Shown here piece by piece: positions 40,555-50,562 of a DNA stretch of 64,000 nucleotides. The translations under genes and the position numbers were made by a program. The DNA is taken from contig NZ_JANZLA010000001.1 in assembly GCF_025770785.1 (NCBI RefSeq), forward strand, positions 620,001 through 684,000, in the 5' to 3' direction. The stretch comes from Cellulomonas sp. SG140. Its GTDB lineage: Bacteria; Actinomycetota; Actinomycetes; Actinomycetales; Cellulomonadaceae. The first letter of the stretch is position 1. Each line of letters opens with the position of its first letter. Below the pieces are notes generated by a model. That model was not told where the DNA came from and searched no databases. It worked only from the letters and a program-made list of their open reading frames with translations.

Positions 40555-40736
40555 GGGTTCACGGTCGCACCGCGGGGCGCCGGTGTCGATCCAGCGTCCA
40601 CGCGACCGGGCCGGACCGGTCGCGCCGGAGGCGGCGCGGGACGAGGATCCGTGCCACGTGACGACGGTCCGCGGCACGCGCGGCACCACCGCGACGGCCG
40701 GGGCCCGCGCGGCAGAGGACACGGAAGGGGACGGCG

Positions 40737-41591
40737 ATGGTGGCGGACGGCTGGTCGACCAAGGCGGCGGAGGCCCTGGCGGTGCACCCGGGGTTCCGGC
40801 TGGCGGACCTCGACACGCGCGGCACACCCGGGTTCGGCGACGGCAAGAGGACCGGCGCCGCGGTCACGCGCGCCATCGGAGAGCGGATGTCCGACCTGCA
40901 GGAGCGCCTGTTCGCCGAGGGGCGCACGGGCGGGAGCCGCTCGATCCTGCTGGTGCTGCAGGGCCTGGACACCGCCGGCAAGGGCGGGATCGTGCGGCAC
41001 GTGATGGGGATGGTGGACCCGCAGGGCGTCGCGCTGCACTCGTTCGGCGTCCCGACGGCCGAGGAGCGCCGGCACGACTACCTGTGGCGGATCCGTCGCG
41101 CCCTGCCGCCGGCCGGGAGGATCGGCGTGTTCGACCGGTCGCACTACGAGGACGTGCTGGTCGCGCGGGTGAACGAGCTCGCGCCGCGGGACGAGATCGA
41201 CAAGCGGTACGACGAGATCGTGGACTTCGAGGCCGGGCTCGCCAAGGCCGGCACCCGCGTGATCAAGGTGGCGCTGATGATCTCCCGCCGGGAGCAGTAC
41301 CGGCGGCTGCACGAGCGCCTGGAGCGCTCGGACAAGCACTGGAAGTTCAACCCGGGCGACGTGGACACCCGCGCGCGCTGGGACGACTACCAGGAGGCCT
41401 ACCAGGTGGTGTTCGACCGGACGTCGACCCCGGACTGCCCGTGGCACGTCGTGCCGGCGGACCGCAAGTGGTTCGCCCGGCTGGCCGTCTCGCAGCTGGT
41501 GCTGGACGCGCTCGAGGACCTGGACCTGCACTGGCCGTCTGCGGACTACGACGTGGCGGAGCAGCTCGCCCGGCTCGAGGCGACCCGCTAG
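40737..41591 (+). CDS. PPK2 family polyphosphate kinase
   Basis: Polyphosphate:nucleotide phosphotransferase of the PPK2 family, 284 aa. Walker A GLDTAGKGG is at residues 76-84 and the Walker B/lid region FDRSHYEDVLVARV near residue 130. The conserved WKFNPGDVDTRARWDDY is near 201. It uses polyphosphate to phosphorylate nucleoside mono- or diphosphates; which class cannot be told from sequence alone. ATG 40737 has GGAAGGGGA upstream. Convergent with the ABC permease. Confidence 0.92.
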   Translation: MVADGWSTKAAEALAVHPGFRLADLDTRGTPGFGDGKRTGAAVTRAIGERMSDLQERLFAEGRTGGSRSILLVLQGLDTAGKGGIVRHVMGMVDPQGVALHSFGVPTAEERRHDYLWRIRRALPPAGRIGVFDRSHYEDVLVARVNELAPRDEIDKRYDEIVDFEAGLAKAGTRVIKVALMISRREQYRRLHERLERSDKHWKFNPGDVDTRARWDDYQEAYQVVFDRTSTPDCPWHVVPADRKWFARLAVSQLVLDALEDLDLHWPSADYDVAEQLARLEATR

Positions 41592-41631
41592 GCCGAGCCG
41601 TCGGGCCGACGACGCGTCGTCCGGCGGGCGC

Positions 41632-42363
41632 TCAGGCGGTGCGCCGACGCAGCGTGCTGATGCCCAGCAGCAGCGAGCCGACGATGAACAGGGCGATCAC
41701 CCCCACGTCGCCGCTCACCTTCGACCACCCGTCGCCGAAGGCGATGCGCTGCATCGCCTCGACGCCGTAGGTCAGCGGCAGCACGCGGGACAGCCACTCC
41801 AGCGCCGTCGGCATCTGGCCGCGCGGCATCAGGAGCCCGGCCGTGATCAGCTGCGGGAAGATGATCGCCGGCATCAGCTGGACGGCCTGGAACTCGGTGC
41901 GGGCCACCGCCGAGGCGGCCAGCCCGAGGGCGCAGCCCAGCACCGCGTCGAGCACCGCGACCAGCACCATCAGCAGGAACGGACCCTTGACGTCCATCCC
42001 GCAGACCCAGACGGCGAACCCGGTCACCACCAGCGACTGCACCAGCGCCAGCACCGCGAACGCGATCGCGTAGCCGATGACGAAGTCCCCGCGCCCGATC
42101 GGCAGGGTCATCAGCCGCTCGAGGGTGCCCGAGGTGCGCTCGCGCAGCGTCGCCACGGACGTGACCAGGAACATCACGATCAGCGGGAACAGGCCCACCA
42201 GCATCGGCCCGAACCGGTCGATCACGTCGGTGCCGTGGAACATCCAGGCGATCAGCCCGAGCAGCAGGCAGGGCAGCACCAGGATCAGCGCGATCGTCCG
42301 CGGGTCGTGGCGCAGCTGGTTGAGCACACGGCCCGTCGTCGCGGCCGTCAGCCGGGGGCTCAT
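41632..42363 (-). CDS. ABC-2 type exporter permease
   Basis: Membrane half of an ABC exporter, 243 aa with six helices. The ABC-2 family stretch TSGTLERLMTLPIGRGDFVIGY lies near residue 85, and PAIIFPQLITAGLLMPRGQMP near 170. ATG 42363 overlaps the ATPase stop (ATGA). With the ATPase it forms a two-component exporter of drug or lipid type; the cargo is unknown. Control by the upstream TetR protein is likely. Confidence 0.88.
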   Translation of the reverse strand: MSPRLTAATTGRVLNQLRHDPRTIALILVLPCLLLGLIAWMFHGTDVIDRFGPMLVGLFPLIVMFLVTSVATLRERTSGTLERLMTLPIGRGDFVIGYAIAFAVLALVQSLVVTGFAVWVCGMDVKGPFLLMVLVAVLDAVLGCALGLAASAVARTEFQAVQLMPAIIFPQLITAGLLMPRGQMPTALEWLSRVLPLTYGVEAMQRIAFGDGWSKVSGDVGVIALFIVGSLLLGISTLRRRTA

Positions 42364-43118
42364 GCCGCCACCGGTCCCTTCCCGGACGCCCGGTCGACGA
42401 GGGTCAGGAAGGCGCCCTCGGCGTCCGACGCGCCGGTCGCCGCGAGCAGCTCGGCCAGCGTGCCGTCCGCCAGCACGGCACCGTTGCGCATCAGCACCAA
42501 CCGGTCGCAGCGGGCCGCCTCGTCCATCACGTGGCTCGACACCAGCAGGGAGCGACCCGCGTCGCGGAGCCGGCCGAACAGCGTCCACAGGTCGCGCCGC
42601 AGCACGGGGTCGAGGCCGACCGTCGGCTCGTCGAGCACCAGCAGCGCCGGGGTGTTGAGCAGGGCGACGGCCAGGGAGACCCGGGACAGCTCGCCGCCGG
42701 ACAGCGTGCCGGTCAGGCGGCGGTCGAACCCCGTCAGCCCCACCTCGTCGAGCACCCGTGCCGGGTCCGTCGCCGGGGCGCCGAGCAGCGCACCGGCGTA
42801 GCGCAGGTTCTCCCCCACCGTCAGGTCGGCGTACACGCTCGGCGCCTGCGTGACGTAGGCGACCTCGCGGCGCAGCGCCGGCGACCCGGCCGGCCGCCCG
42901 AGCACCGTCACCGTCCCGCCGGCCACCACCTGCGCGCCGACGATCGAGCGCATCAGCGTCGTCTTGCCGCTGCCGCTGGGCCCGAGCAGGCCGACCACCT
43001 CACCGGCCGGGACGGTGAGGTCCAGGCCGTCGAGCACCACGTTGCCGCCCCGGACCACCCGGAGCCCGCGCACCTCGACGGCGACGGACCGTCCGCCGCC
43101 GTTCCCGTTATTCCTCAT
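42360..43118 (-). CDS. ABC exporter ATP-binding protein
   Basis: ATPase of the exporter, 252 aa. Walker A GPSGSGKTT is near residue 45, the signature LSGGELSRVSLA near 145, and Walker B LLVLDEPTVGLDP near 165. It belongs to the DrrA/CcmA-like ABC-2 exporter group. ATG 43116-43118 lies inside a 20-base palindrome and overlaps the last codons of tetR. A GGAGGA ribosome site sits 11 bases upstream inside tetR. Confidence 0.9.
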   Translation of the reverse strand: MRNNGNGGGRSVAVEVRGLRVVRGGNVVLDGLDLTVPAGEVVGLLGPSGSGKTTLMRSIVGAQVVAGGTVTVLGRPAGSPALRREVAYVTQAPSVYADLTVGENLRYAGALLGAPATDPARVLDEVGLTGFDRRLTGTLSGGELSRVSLAVALLNTPALLVLDEPTVGLDPVLRRDLWTLFGRLRDAGRSLLVSSHVMDEAARCDRLVLMRNGAVLADGTLAELLAATGASDAEGAFLTLVDRASGKGPVAA

Positions 43119-43872
43119 GTGAGGAATAGTCCTCCTCCGCGTCCACGCCTGCAAGGGGCGCCCTGGGCCGATCGGGTGACCGGACATCACCGAGGGGGCC
43201 GGTGAGGGGGCCGGTGAGGGGGCCGGTGAGGGGCCCGGTCAGGTAGCCCTGCAGCGCCGGCCCGACGAGCGCCGCCAGCCGGTCGGTGCCCATCCCGGCG
43301 ATCTCGGGCAGCTGCAGCACGTGGCGAGCGATGAGCACGCCGACCACGTGGGAGGCTGCGAGCGCCATCCGCAGGTCCGCGTCCGGCGTCGGCAGCACGG
43401 CCACGACGCGCGCGAACACCTGCCGGCCGAGGAACTGCGCCATCGCCTGCACGTGCGGCTCGCTGGAGCCCAAGGCACCGAACAGGACCCGGAACCGCTC
43501 GCCGTGCTCGTCCTCCCACACCTCGAGCACCGCCCGGGCCAGCCGTTCCCCGAGCCCGTCGAGCCCGCCCTCCAGCAGCCGGCCGACCACCTGCGCCGGC
43601 TCGACCCCCGTCGGCACCATCGCGGCGGCGAACAGCTCGGCCTTGTCCTCGAAGTAGTGCCGCACCAGCGCGGGGTCCACCCCGGCGCGGCGCGCCACCG
43701 ACCGGACCGAGGCGCCGTCGTACCCGCGCTGCGCCAGCTCCGCCCGGGCCGCGGCGACGATGTCGCCCCGGGTGTCCGAGCCTGCGGGCCGGCGGCCGCG
43801 CGGCCTGGCCTGGTCCTCGCCGCCCCCGACCGCGCCCGCGGCACCGTCGGCCGCCCGCGCTCGTCCCGCCAC
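43108..43872 (-). CDS. TetR family transcriptional regulator
   Basis: Repressor-type protein, 254 aa. The TetR helix-turn-helix is near residues 35-80 (RAELAQRGYDGASVRSVARR, DPALVRHYFEDKAELF). A TetR_C-like ligand domain follows to about residue 210. Residues 211-226 are four LTGP repeats encoded by a 12-base tandem repeat. The last 11 bases overlap the downstream exporter gene. GTG 43872 is chosen because TACGCT and six bases precede it. It probably represses the exporter operon through the palindrome at 43109-43128. Confidence 0.9.
   Translation of the reverse strand: MAGRARAADGAAGAVGGGEDQARPRGRRPAGSDTRGDIVAAARAELAQRGYDGASVRSVARRAGVDPALVRHYFEDKAELFAAAMVPTGVEPAQVVGRLLEGGLDGLGERLARAVLEVWEDEHGERFRVLFGALGSSEPHVQAMAQFLGRQVFARVVAVLPTPDADLRMALAASHVVGVLIARHVLQLPEIAGMGTDRLAALVGPALQGYLTGPLTGPLTGPLTGPLGDVRSPDRPRAPLAGVDAEEDYSSHEE
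43109..43128. promoter_or_regulatory. probable TetR operator over the exporter start codon
   Basis: TATTCCTCA-N2-TGAGGAATA, perfect nine-base arms. AT-rich against its surroundings. It contains the ATG of the ABC ATPase gene and the last codons of tetR. Confidence 0.65.
43192..43239. repeat. four tandem 12-bp repeats inside tetR
   Basis: Unit GAGGGGGCCGGT repeats at 43192, 43204, 43216 and 43228 (last copy with one change). It keeps the frame and encodes LTGP four times near the C-terminus of the regulator. Confidence 0.9.
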
Positions 43873-43890
43873 GGCCCCAGCGTAGGGACT

Positions 43891-44015
43891 GGGGACGGCC
43901 GACGACCAACCCACCGAAGGGGCGGAGGGCGGGTCGTGGGCGCCGGGCGGGCGGGGGACGGCCGACGACCCGCCCCCCGAGGGGCGGGTGGGGGGGTGGT
44001 CGGCGCCGGGCGGGC
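43891..44015. repeat. imperfect 62-bp tandem duplication between mmsB and tetR
   Basis: GGGGACGGCCGACGACC occurs at 43891-43907 and 43954-43970. Both copies end with a GGCGCCGGGCGGGC-like sequence, so the segments 43891-43952 and 43954-44015 are related. The 169-base gap holds no gene; the GC-rich arms may act as terminators for mmsB readthrough from the other direction. Confidence 0.65.
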
Positions 44016-44041
44016 TGTGCCCGGCGGTGAAGCCGTGCAGG

Positions 44042-45223
44042 TCAGCGGCTGACGCCGGCCCGCCGCTTGTTGTACACGTCGAACGCGACGGCCATCAGCA
44101 GCACCAGGCCCTTGATGGCCTGCTGGTAGTCGATGCCCACGCCCATGATCGACATGCCGTTGTTCATCACACCGATGATCAGGCCACCGGCGATGGTGCC
44201 GACCACGGTGCCGACACCGCCGGTGACCGCCGCACCGCCGATGAACGCGGCTGCGATGGCGTCCAGCTCGAAGCCGGTACCGGCCTTCGGGTTGGCCAGG
44301 TTCAGGCGGGCCGTGAACACCAGGCCGGCGAGCGCGGACAGCACGCCCATGTTGACGAAGATCCAGAAGTTGACCCACTTGACCTTGATGCCGGACAGGG
44401 TGGCCGCGTTCAGGTTGCCGCCGATCATGAACACGTGGCGGCCGAAGACGCTGTTCTTGGTGACGGCCGCGTACACGAGGATCAGCGCCGCCAGGATGAT
44501 CAGCACGATCGGCAGGCCCTTGTAGTTGGCCAGCTCCCACGCGAACGCCATGACGACCGCGCCCATGATGACGATCTGGCCGATGAACAGCGGCATCGAC
44601 TCGACGTCCTGCTGGTAGGCGATGCGCGCACGCCGCTTGCGCCACTGGCTGAAGGCGTAGCCGATCACGCCGAGGGCACCGAGAAGCAGGGTGAACGCGT
44701 CGTACCCGTTGCCGCCCAGCACCCCGTTGAGGTAGCCGGACGCGATGTTGCGGAAGTCGTCCGGGAACGGCGAGATCTGGGTGTTGCCCAGCGTCACCAT
44801 CGTGGCGCCGCGGAACAGGAGCATGCCGGCCAGCGTGACGATGAACGCCGGGATGCCGACGAACGCCACCCAGTACCCCTGCCACGCGCCGACCGCGGCG
44901 CCCACCAGCAGGGCGGCGACCACGCCGATCCACCACGGCAGGCCGTGCCGGACGGTGACCACTCCGGCGACGGCACCGGTGAACGCCACCACCGACCCGA
45001 CCGACAGGTCGATGTGGCCGGCGATGATCACGATGACCATGCCGATGGCCAGGATCAGGATGTACGAGTTCTGGACGACGATGTTCGTGACGTTCTGCGG
45101 CGTCAGCAGAACGCCGTCCGTCAGGAAGTAGAACAGGATGATGATCGCAACGAATGCGAGGTAGATCCCGCTCTGGCGGAAGTTCTTGGTGAAGGCGTCC
45201 TTCACCCCGGCGAGCGCGCCCAT
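44042..45223 (-). CDS. mmsB: multiple monosaccharide ABC transporter permease
   Basis: Membrane permease of a CUT2-type sugar importer (GguB/MmsB), 393 aa, about ten to eleven helices. The conserved AGHIDLSVGSVVAFTGA lies near residue 75, and the coupling region FIGGAAVTGGVGTVVGTIAGG near 325. ATG 45223 lies five bases after the ATPase gene with AAAGGA upstream; a 38-residue-longer start lies inside mmsA. It serves the ChvE-like binding protein and MmsA ATPase. Confidence 0.93.
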   Translation of the reverse strand: MGALAGVKDAFTKNFRQSGIYLAFVAIIILFYFLTDGVLLTPQNVTNIVVQNSYILILAIGMVIVIIAGHIDLSVGSVVAFTGAVAGVVTVRHGLPWWIGVVAALLVGAAVGAWQGYWVAFVGIPAFIVTLAGMLLFRGATMVTLGNTQISPFPDDFRNIASGYLNGVLGGNGYDAFTLLLGALGVIGYAFSQWRKRRARIAYQQDVESMPLFIGQIVIMGAVVMAFAWELANYKGLPIVLIILAALILVYAAVTKNSVFGRHVFMIGGNLNAATLSGIKVKWVNFWIFVNMGVLSALAGLVFTARLNLANPKAGTGFELDAIAAAFIGGAAVTGGVGTVVGTIAGGLIIGVMNNGMSIMGVGIDYQQAIKGLVLLMAVAFDVYNKRRAGVSR

Positions 45224-45228
45224 CGGCG

Positions 45229-46756
<1,528 letters not shown>

Positions 46757-46758
<2 letters not shown>

Positions 46759-46938
46759 GTGCCCAACCGATCCTGCTGTCTCGGGGCGGGGGCCCCCCCG
46801 AAAGAGCCCGGGGGGGGCGCCCCGGGGGGGGGGGCGGGCGCGCGGGGCCGCCGGGAGGTTGTAGTAATTTATGTGCCCAACCTATTCTGCTGTCTCGGGG
46901 CGGCGCCCCGCCGTATGGCCGGGGGGGGCGCCGCGCTG
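46757..46938. repeat. duplicated G-rich leader between chvE and mmsA
   Basis: A 32-base stretch starting ATGTGCCCAACC occurs at 46757-46788 and 46871-46902 with 30 of 32 identical. Each is followed by G/C homopolymer runs (up to 12 G) that can form hairpins. It could be a duplicated attenuator that lowers mmsAB expression relative to chvE, or an assembly error in a homopolymer region. Confidence 0.6.
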
Positions 46939-46955
46939 CTGATCGTGGCGGGACG

Positions 46956-48107
46956 TCAGCTCAGCTGCGCCTCGGTGTAGTAGCCACCGTCGACGAGGAC
47001 CTTCTTGTAGTTGTCCTTCGTGATGATCTGCGACTCGAGCAGGTAGGACGGGACCACCTTGACGCCGTTGTCGTAGGTCTTGGTGTCGGTGACCTTCGGC
47101 TCCTGACCCTTGAGGATCGCGTCGGTCATGGCAACCGTGACCTTGGCCAGCTCACGGGTGTCCTTGTAGATGGTCGAGTACTGCTCGCCCTTGATGATCG
47201 ACTTGACCGAGGCCGCCTCGGCGTCCTGGCCGGTCACGACCGGGTACGGCTGGGAGGCCGTGCCGTAGCCGACGCCCTTGAGGGCGCCGAGGATGCCGAT
47301 CGACAGACCGTCGTACGGGGACAGCACGCCGGCGACCTTGGAGCCGTCCGCGTAGGTGGACGTCAGCAGGTTCTCCATGCGGGACTGCGCCGTGGCCGGG
47401 TCCCACCGCAGCGTGGCGATGGTCTTGAAGTCGGTCTGGCCGGACTTGACGACCAGGACCTTCTTGTCGATGTACGGCTTGAGGATGCTCATCGCGCCGT
47501 TGTAGAAGAACGTCGCGTTGTTGTCGTCCGGCGAGCCGGCGAAGAGCTCGATGTTGAGCGGGCCGGTCTTGCCGGTGTCCTTGCCGCTCGCGTCGAGGAT
47601 GCCCAGACCGGTCAGCAGCGAGGTGGCCTGCTGCACGCCGACCTTGAAGTTGTCGAACGTCGTGTAGTAGTCCACGTTCGCCGAGTTGCGGATCAGGCGG
47701 TCGTACGCGATGACCTTGATGCCGTTGGAGTGGGCCTGCTCGAGCTGGCTGGTGAGGGCCGTGCCGTCGATCGAGGCGATGATCAGGACCTTCGCGCCCT
47801 TGGTGATCATCGTGTCGATCTGGTTCACCTGGGTCGGGATGTCGTCCTCGGCGTACTGCAGGTCGACCTTGTAGCCCAGGGCCTCGAGCTGGCTCTTGAC
47901 GTTGTTGCCGTCGTTGATCCAGCGCTCGGAGGACTTGGTCGGCATCGCGACGCCGATCAGGTCGCCCTTGGTGGCGGCGCCGCCGGCGGCGGCGGTGCTG
48001 CCGGAGGTGGAACCGGAGGTGGAGCCCGCGCCGCCGCCGCTGCACGCGGCCATCGTCAGGGACAGGGTGAATGCTGCCGCAATGGCAGCGATGCGCTTGA
48101 GGTGCAT
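46956..48107 (-). CDS. chvE: multiple monosaccharide-binding lipoprotein (ChvE-like)
   Basis: Periplasmic-binding-protein-like lipoprotein of the CUT2 importer, 383 aa. A signal peptide ends in SLTMAAC near residue 22, then a Ser/Gly linker, then the binding domain from about residue 48 ([18 protein letters not shown]). KVIAYDRLI and [15 protein letters not shown] are sugar-contact regions of the ChvE/XylF group. ATG 48107 has GAGGAG upstream. First gene of chvE-mmsA-mmsB, with a LacI-type operator in its promoter. Confidence 0.93.
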   Translation of the reverse strand: MHLKRIAAIAAAFTLSLTMAACSGGGAGSTSGSTSGSTAAAGGAATKGDLIGVAMPTKSSERWINDGNNVKSQLEALGYKVDLQYAEDDIPTQVNQIDTMITKGAKVLIIASIDGTALTSQLEQAHSNGIKVIAYDRLIRNSANVDYYTTFDNFKVGVQQATSLLTGLGILDASGKDTGKTGPLNIELFAGSPDDNNATFFYNGAMSILKPYIDKKVLVVKSGQTDFKTIATLRWDPATAQSRMENLLTSTYADGSKVAGVLSPYDGLSIGILGALKGVGYGTASQPYPVVTGQDAEAASVKSIIKGEQYSTIYKDTRELAKVTVAMTDAILKGQEPKVTDTKTYDNGVKVVPSYLLESQIITKDNYKKVLVDGGYYTEAQLS

Positions 48108-48221
48108 CGATGATCTCCTCGTTGAGATTCACGGCCATACGACGATATGACCGCGGGTACTGCGTCAGTGGAGCTCAGACGGACGAAGGTAAACCTCCGG
48201 CGTCACGTGTTCTCATGGTCC

Positions 48222-48251
48222 AGGTTAGCGCTCACATCTGCGTTTTCCCAA
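48222..48251 (-). promoter_or_regulatory. chvE promoter with LacI-type operator
   Basis: On the minus strand TTGGGA (48251-48246), 18 bases, then TAACCT (48227-48222). The 14-base GTTAGCGCTCACAT at 48224-48237 (plus-strand reading) overlaps the -10 and is identical to that at araB. The gap 48108-48278 also has a TACCTT box at 48191-48186 that could be a second start. Confidence 0.65.
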
Positions 48252-48278
48252 GGCCGTGGAGTCACATTTGGGTAACAG

Positions 48279-49784
48279 CTAGATTCGCTGCGCCAGGCGG
48301 TAATACGCGGCGTTGAAGCGCACCTGGTCGCGGAACCCGCGGGCCGTGGTGGCCTCGTCGATGACGAGCAGCTCGGTGCGCGCGATGGTCGCGAACACCT
48401 CGAACGCGTCGACACCGGCGGCCGTGGACAGGACCGTGTGGTGCGCCCCGCCGGCGGTCAGCCAGGCCTCCGCCGACGTGGTGAAGTCGGGGCGCGGCTG
48501 CCAGACCGCCCGGGCGACCGGCAGGTTCGGCAGCGCCGGGTGCTCCACCAGGTCGACGACGTTGGCGGTCAGCCGGAACCGGTCCCGCATGTCCGCCAGC
48601 GACACCACGACGCCGACGCCGGGGTCGGCGTCGAACACCATGCGGACCGGGTCCTCCTTGCCGCCGATGCCGAGCGGGTGGATCTCGACCTTCGGCGTCG
48701 AGGTGGTCAGCGACGGGCAGATCTCGAGCATGTGCGCACCGAGGATGCGCTCGTCGCCCGGCGTCAGGTCGTAGGTGTAGTCCTCCATCAGCGACGCACC
48801 ACCGGGCAGGCCGGCGCCCATCACCTTGGCGGCCCGGACCAGGACGGCCGTCTTCCAGTCGCCCTCGGCACCGAAGCCGTAGCCCTTGGCCATGAGGCGC
48901 TGCACGGCGATGCCCGGGAGCTGGCGCAGCGCGCCGAGGTCCTCGAAGTTCGTCGTGAACGCCTTGGCGCCGAGCTCGCCGAGGAACGCCTCGAGCGCCG
49001 CCTCCTGGCGCGCCGCGTAGCGCAGCGACTCGTGCCGCTCGCCGCCCTTGCGCAGCTCCGGGACCACGTCGTACAGGTCCTCGTACTCCGCGACCAGGGA
49101 GTCGACCGTCGCGTCCTCGACCGCGTCGACCGCGGCGACCAGGTCGTTCACGCCCCACGTGTTCACGCTGACACCGAAGACGTGCTCCGCCTCGGTCTTG
49201 TCGCCCTCGGTGACGGCGACGTTGCGCATGTTGTCGCCGAAGCGCGCCAGGCGCAGCTCGTGCGTGGCGGCCCAGCCCGCGGCACCGCGCACCCAGGTGC
49301 CGACGCGCGCGGTGACGGCCGGGTTCGAGGCGTGCCCGACGACGGTGGTGCGGGCCACGCCGAGGCGGGCCAGCGCGTAGCCGTACTCGCGGTCGCCGTG
49401 CGCGGCCTGGTTGAGGTTCATGAAGTCGAAGTCGATGCCGTCCCACGGCAGCTCGACGTTGGCCTGGGTGTGCAGGTGCAGCAGGGGCTTGCTCAGCACG
49501 TCCAGGCCGGCGATCCACATCTTGGCCGGGGAGAAGGTGTGCATCCAGGTGATGACCCCGAGGACGTCGTCGCGGCTGTTCGCGTCGAGCATCGCCCGGC
49601 GGATCGCGGCGGAGTCGGTGAGCACCGGCTTCCAGACGATCTTCGCGGGCACGTCGTCGCTCGCGTCGAGGGTCCGGGCGACCTCCTGCGACTGCTCCGC
49701 CACCTGGCGCAGCGTCTCCTCGCCGTACAGGCCCTGGCTCCCGGTCAGGAACCAGACCTCGCGGTCGGCGTACGGCTTGCTCAT
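48279..49784 (-). CDS. araA: L-arabinose isomerase
   Basis: Converts L-arabinose to L-ribulose, 501 aa, full family length. [16 protein letters not shown] is at the N-terminus, [14 protein letters not shown] near residue 90, and the Mn-binding glutamates and histidines in [16 protein letters not shown] and [23 protein letters not shown] 49784 overlaps the araD stop and has GAGGAG upstream. Last gene of the araB-araD-araA operon. Confidence 0.97.
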   Translation of the reverse strand: MSKPYADREVWFLTGSQGLYGEETLRQVAEQSQEVARTLDASDDVPAKIVWKPVLTDSAAIRRAMLDANSRDDVLGVITWMHTFSPAKMWIAGLDVLSKPLLHLHTQANVELPWDGIDFDFMNLNQAAHGDREYGYALARLGVARTTVVGHASNPAVTARVGTWVRGAAGWAATHELRLARFGDNMRNVAVTEGDKTEAEHVFGVSVNTWGVNDLVAAVDAVEDATVDSLVAEYEDLYDVVPELRKGGERHESLRYAARQEAALEAFLGELGAKAFTTNFEDLGALRQLPGIAVQRLMAKGYGFGAEGDWKTAVLVRAAKVMGAGLPGGASLMEDYTYDLTPGDERILGAHMLEICPSLTTSTPKVEIHPLGIGGKEDPVRMVFDADPGVGVVVSLADMRDRFRLTANVVDLVEHPALPNLPVARAVWQPRPDFTTSAEAWLTAGGAHHTVLSTAAGVDAFEVFATIARTELLVIDEATTARGFRDQVRFNAAYYRLAQRI

Positions 49785-50536
49785 GCTCGGGACTCCTCGT
49801 CGAGTGCGGAACCGGTGGAGACCGGGGCGCTGTCGCCCTGGCCGTAGACGTTCTGGTAGCGGGCGTACAGCGCGTCGATGTGGCGCTGGTCGATCGGGAT
49901 CAGCTCGCCCAGCTGGCGGGACAGGTGCACCGTGCGGGCGACCTCCTCGACCATGACGGCCGCCTTGACGGCGTCCTTGGCGTCGCGACCGATGGTGAAG
50001 GGCCCGTGGTTCTGCATCAGCACCGCGCGGCTCCGGGAGCCGGACAGCGTGTCGACGATGCCGCGGCCGATCGAGTCGTCGCCGATCAGGGCGAACGGGC
50101 CGACCGGGATGGGGCCGCCGAACTCGTCGGCCATCATCGTCAGCACGCACGGCACCGCCTCGCCGCGGGCCGCCCACGCCGTCGCGTAGGTCGAGTGCGT
50201 GTGCACCACGCCGCCGACGTTCGGCATGTGCCGGTACACGTAGGCGTGCGCCGCGGTGTCCGACGAGGGGCTGCGGGTGCCGTCGACGAGGTTGCCGTCC
50301 AGGTCGCAGACGACCATCGACTCCGGCGTCAGCTCGTCGTACGTCACGCCCGAGGGCTTGATCACCAGCAGGTCCTCGCCGTCCTCCACCGGGACGCGCT
50401 GCGAGACGTTGCCCGCGGTCCACACGACCAGCTCCCAGCGCGGCAGCTCGGCGTGCAGCCGGGCGACCACCTCACGGGTGCGCTCGACCTCGGCGCGCAC
50501 GGCGGCCGAGTGGTCGGACAGGGGTCGGACGGTCAT
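49781..50536 (-). CDS. araD: L-ribulose-5-phosphate 4-epimerase
   Basis: Class II aldolase-like epimerase that gives D-xylulose 5-phosphate, 251 aa. The zinc ligands are in [16 protein letters not shown] (HxH), with a third histidine near residue 180 in MQNHGPF, and the substrate phosphate loop in [26 protein letters not shown] is also conserved. ATG 50536 lies 26 bases after araB. The product enters the pentose phosphate pathway. Confidence 0.96.
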   Translation of the reverse strand: MTVRPLSDHSAAVRAEVERTREVVARLHAELPRWELVVWTAGNVSQRVPVEDGEDLLVIKPSGVTYDELTPESMVVCDLDGNLVDGTRSPSSDTAAHAYVYRHMPNVGGVVHTHSTYATAWAARGEAVPCVLTMMADEFGGPIPVGPFALIGDDSIGRGIVDTLSGSRSRAVLMQNHGPFTIGRDAKDAVKAAVMVEEVARTVHLSRQLGELIPIDQRHIDALYARYQNVYGQGDSAPVSTGSALDEESRA

Positions 50537-50562
50537 CGGTGACGGCTCCTGGGTGGTGGGGG

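Noticed and set aside
41604..41624. Hairpin GACGACGCGTCGTC as a terminator between PPK2 and the ABC permease
   Set aside because: A short palindrome with no loop and no T-run; too weak to call, although the convergent position is suitable.
43192..43239. Possible rho-independent terminator in the G-rich repeat near the end of tetR
   Set aside because: The units are direct, not inverted, repeats and lie inside the coding frame.
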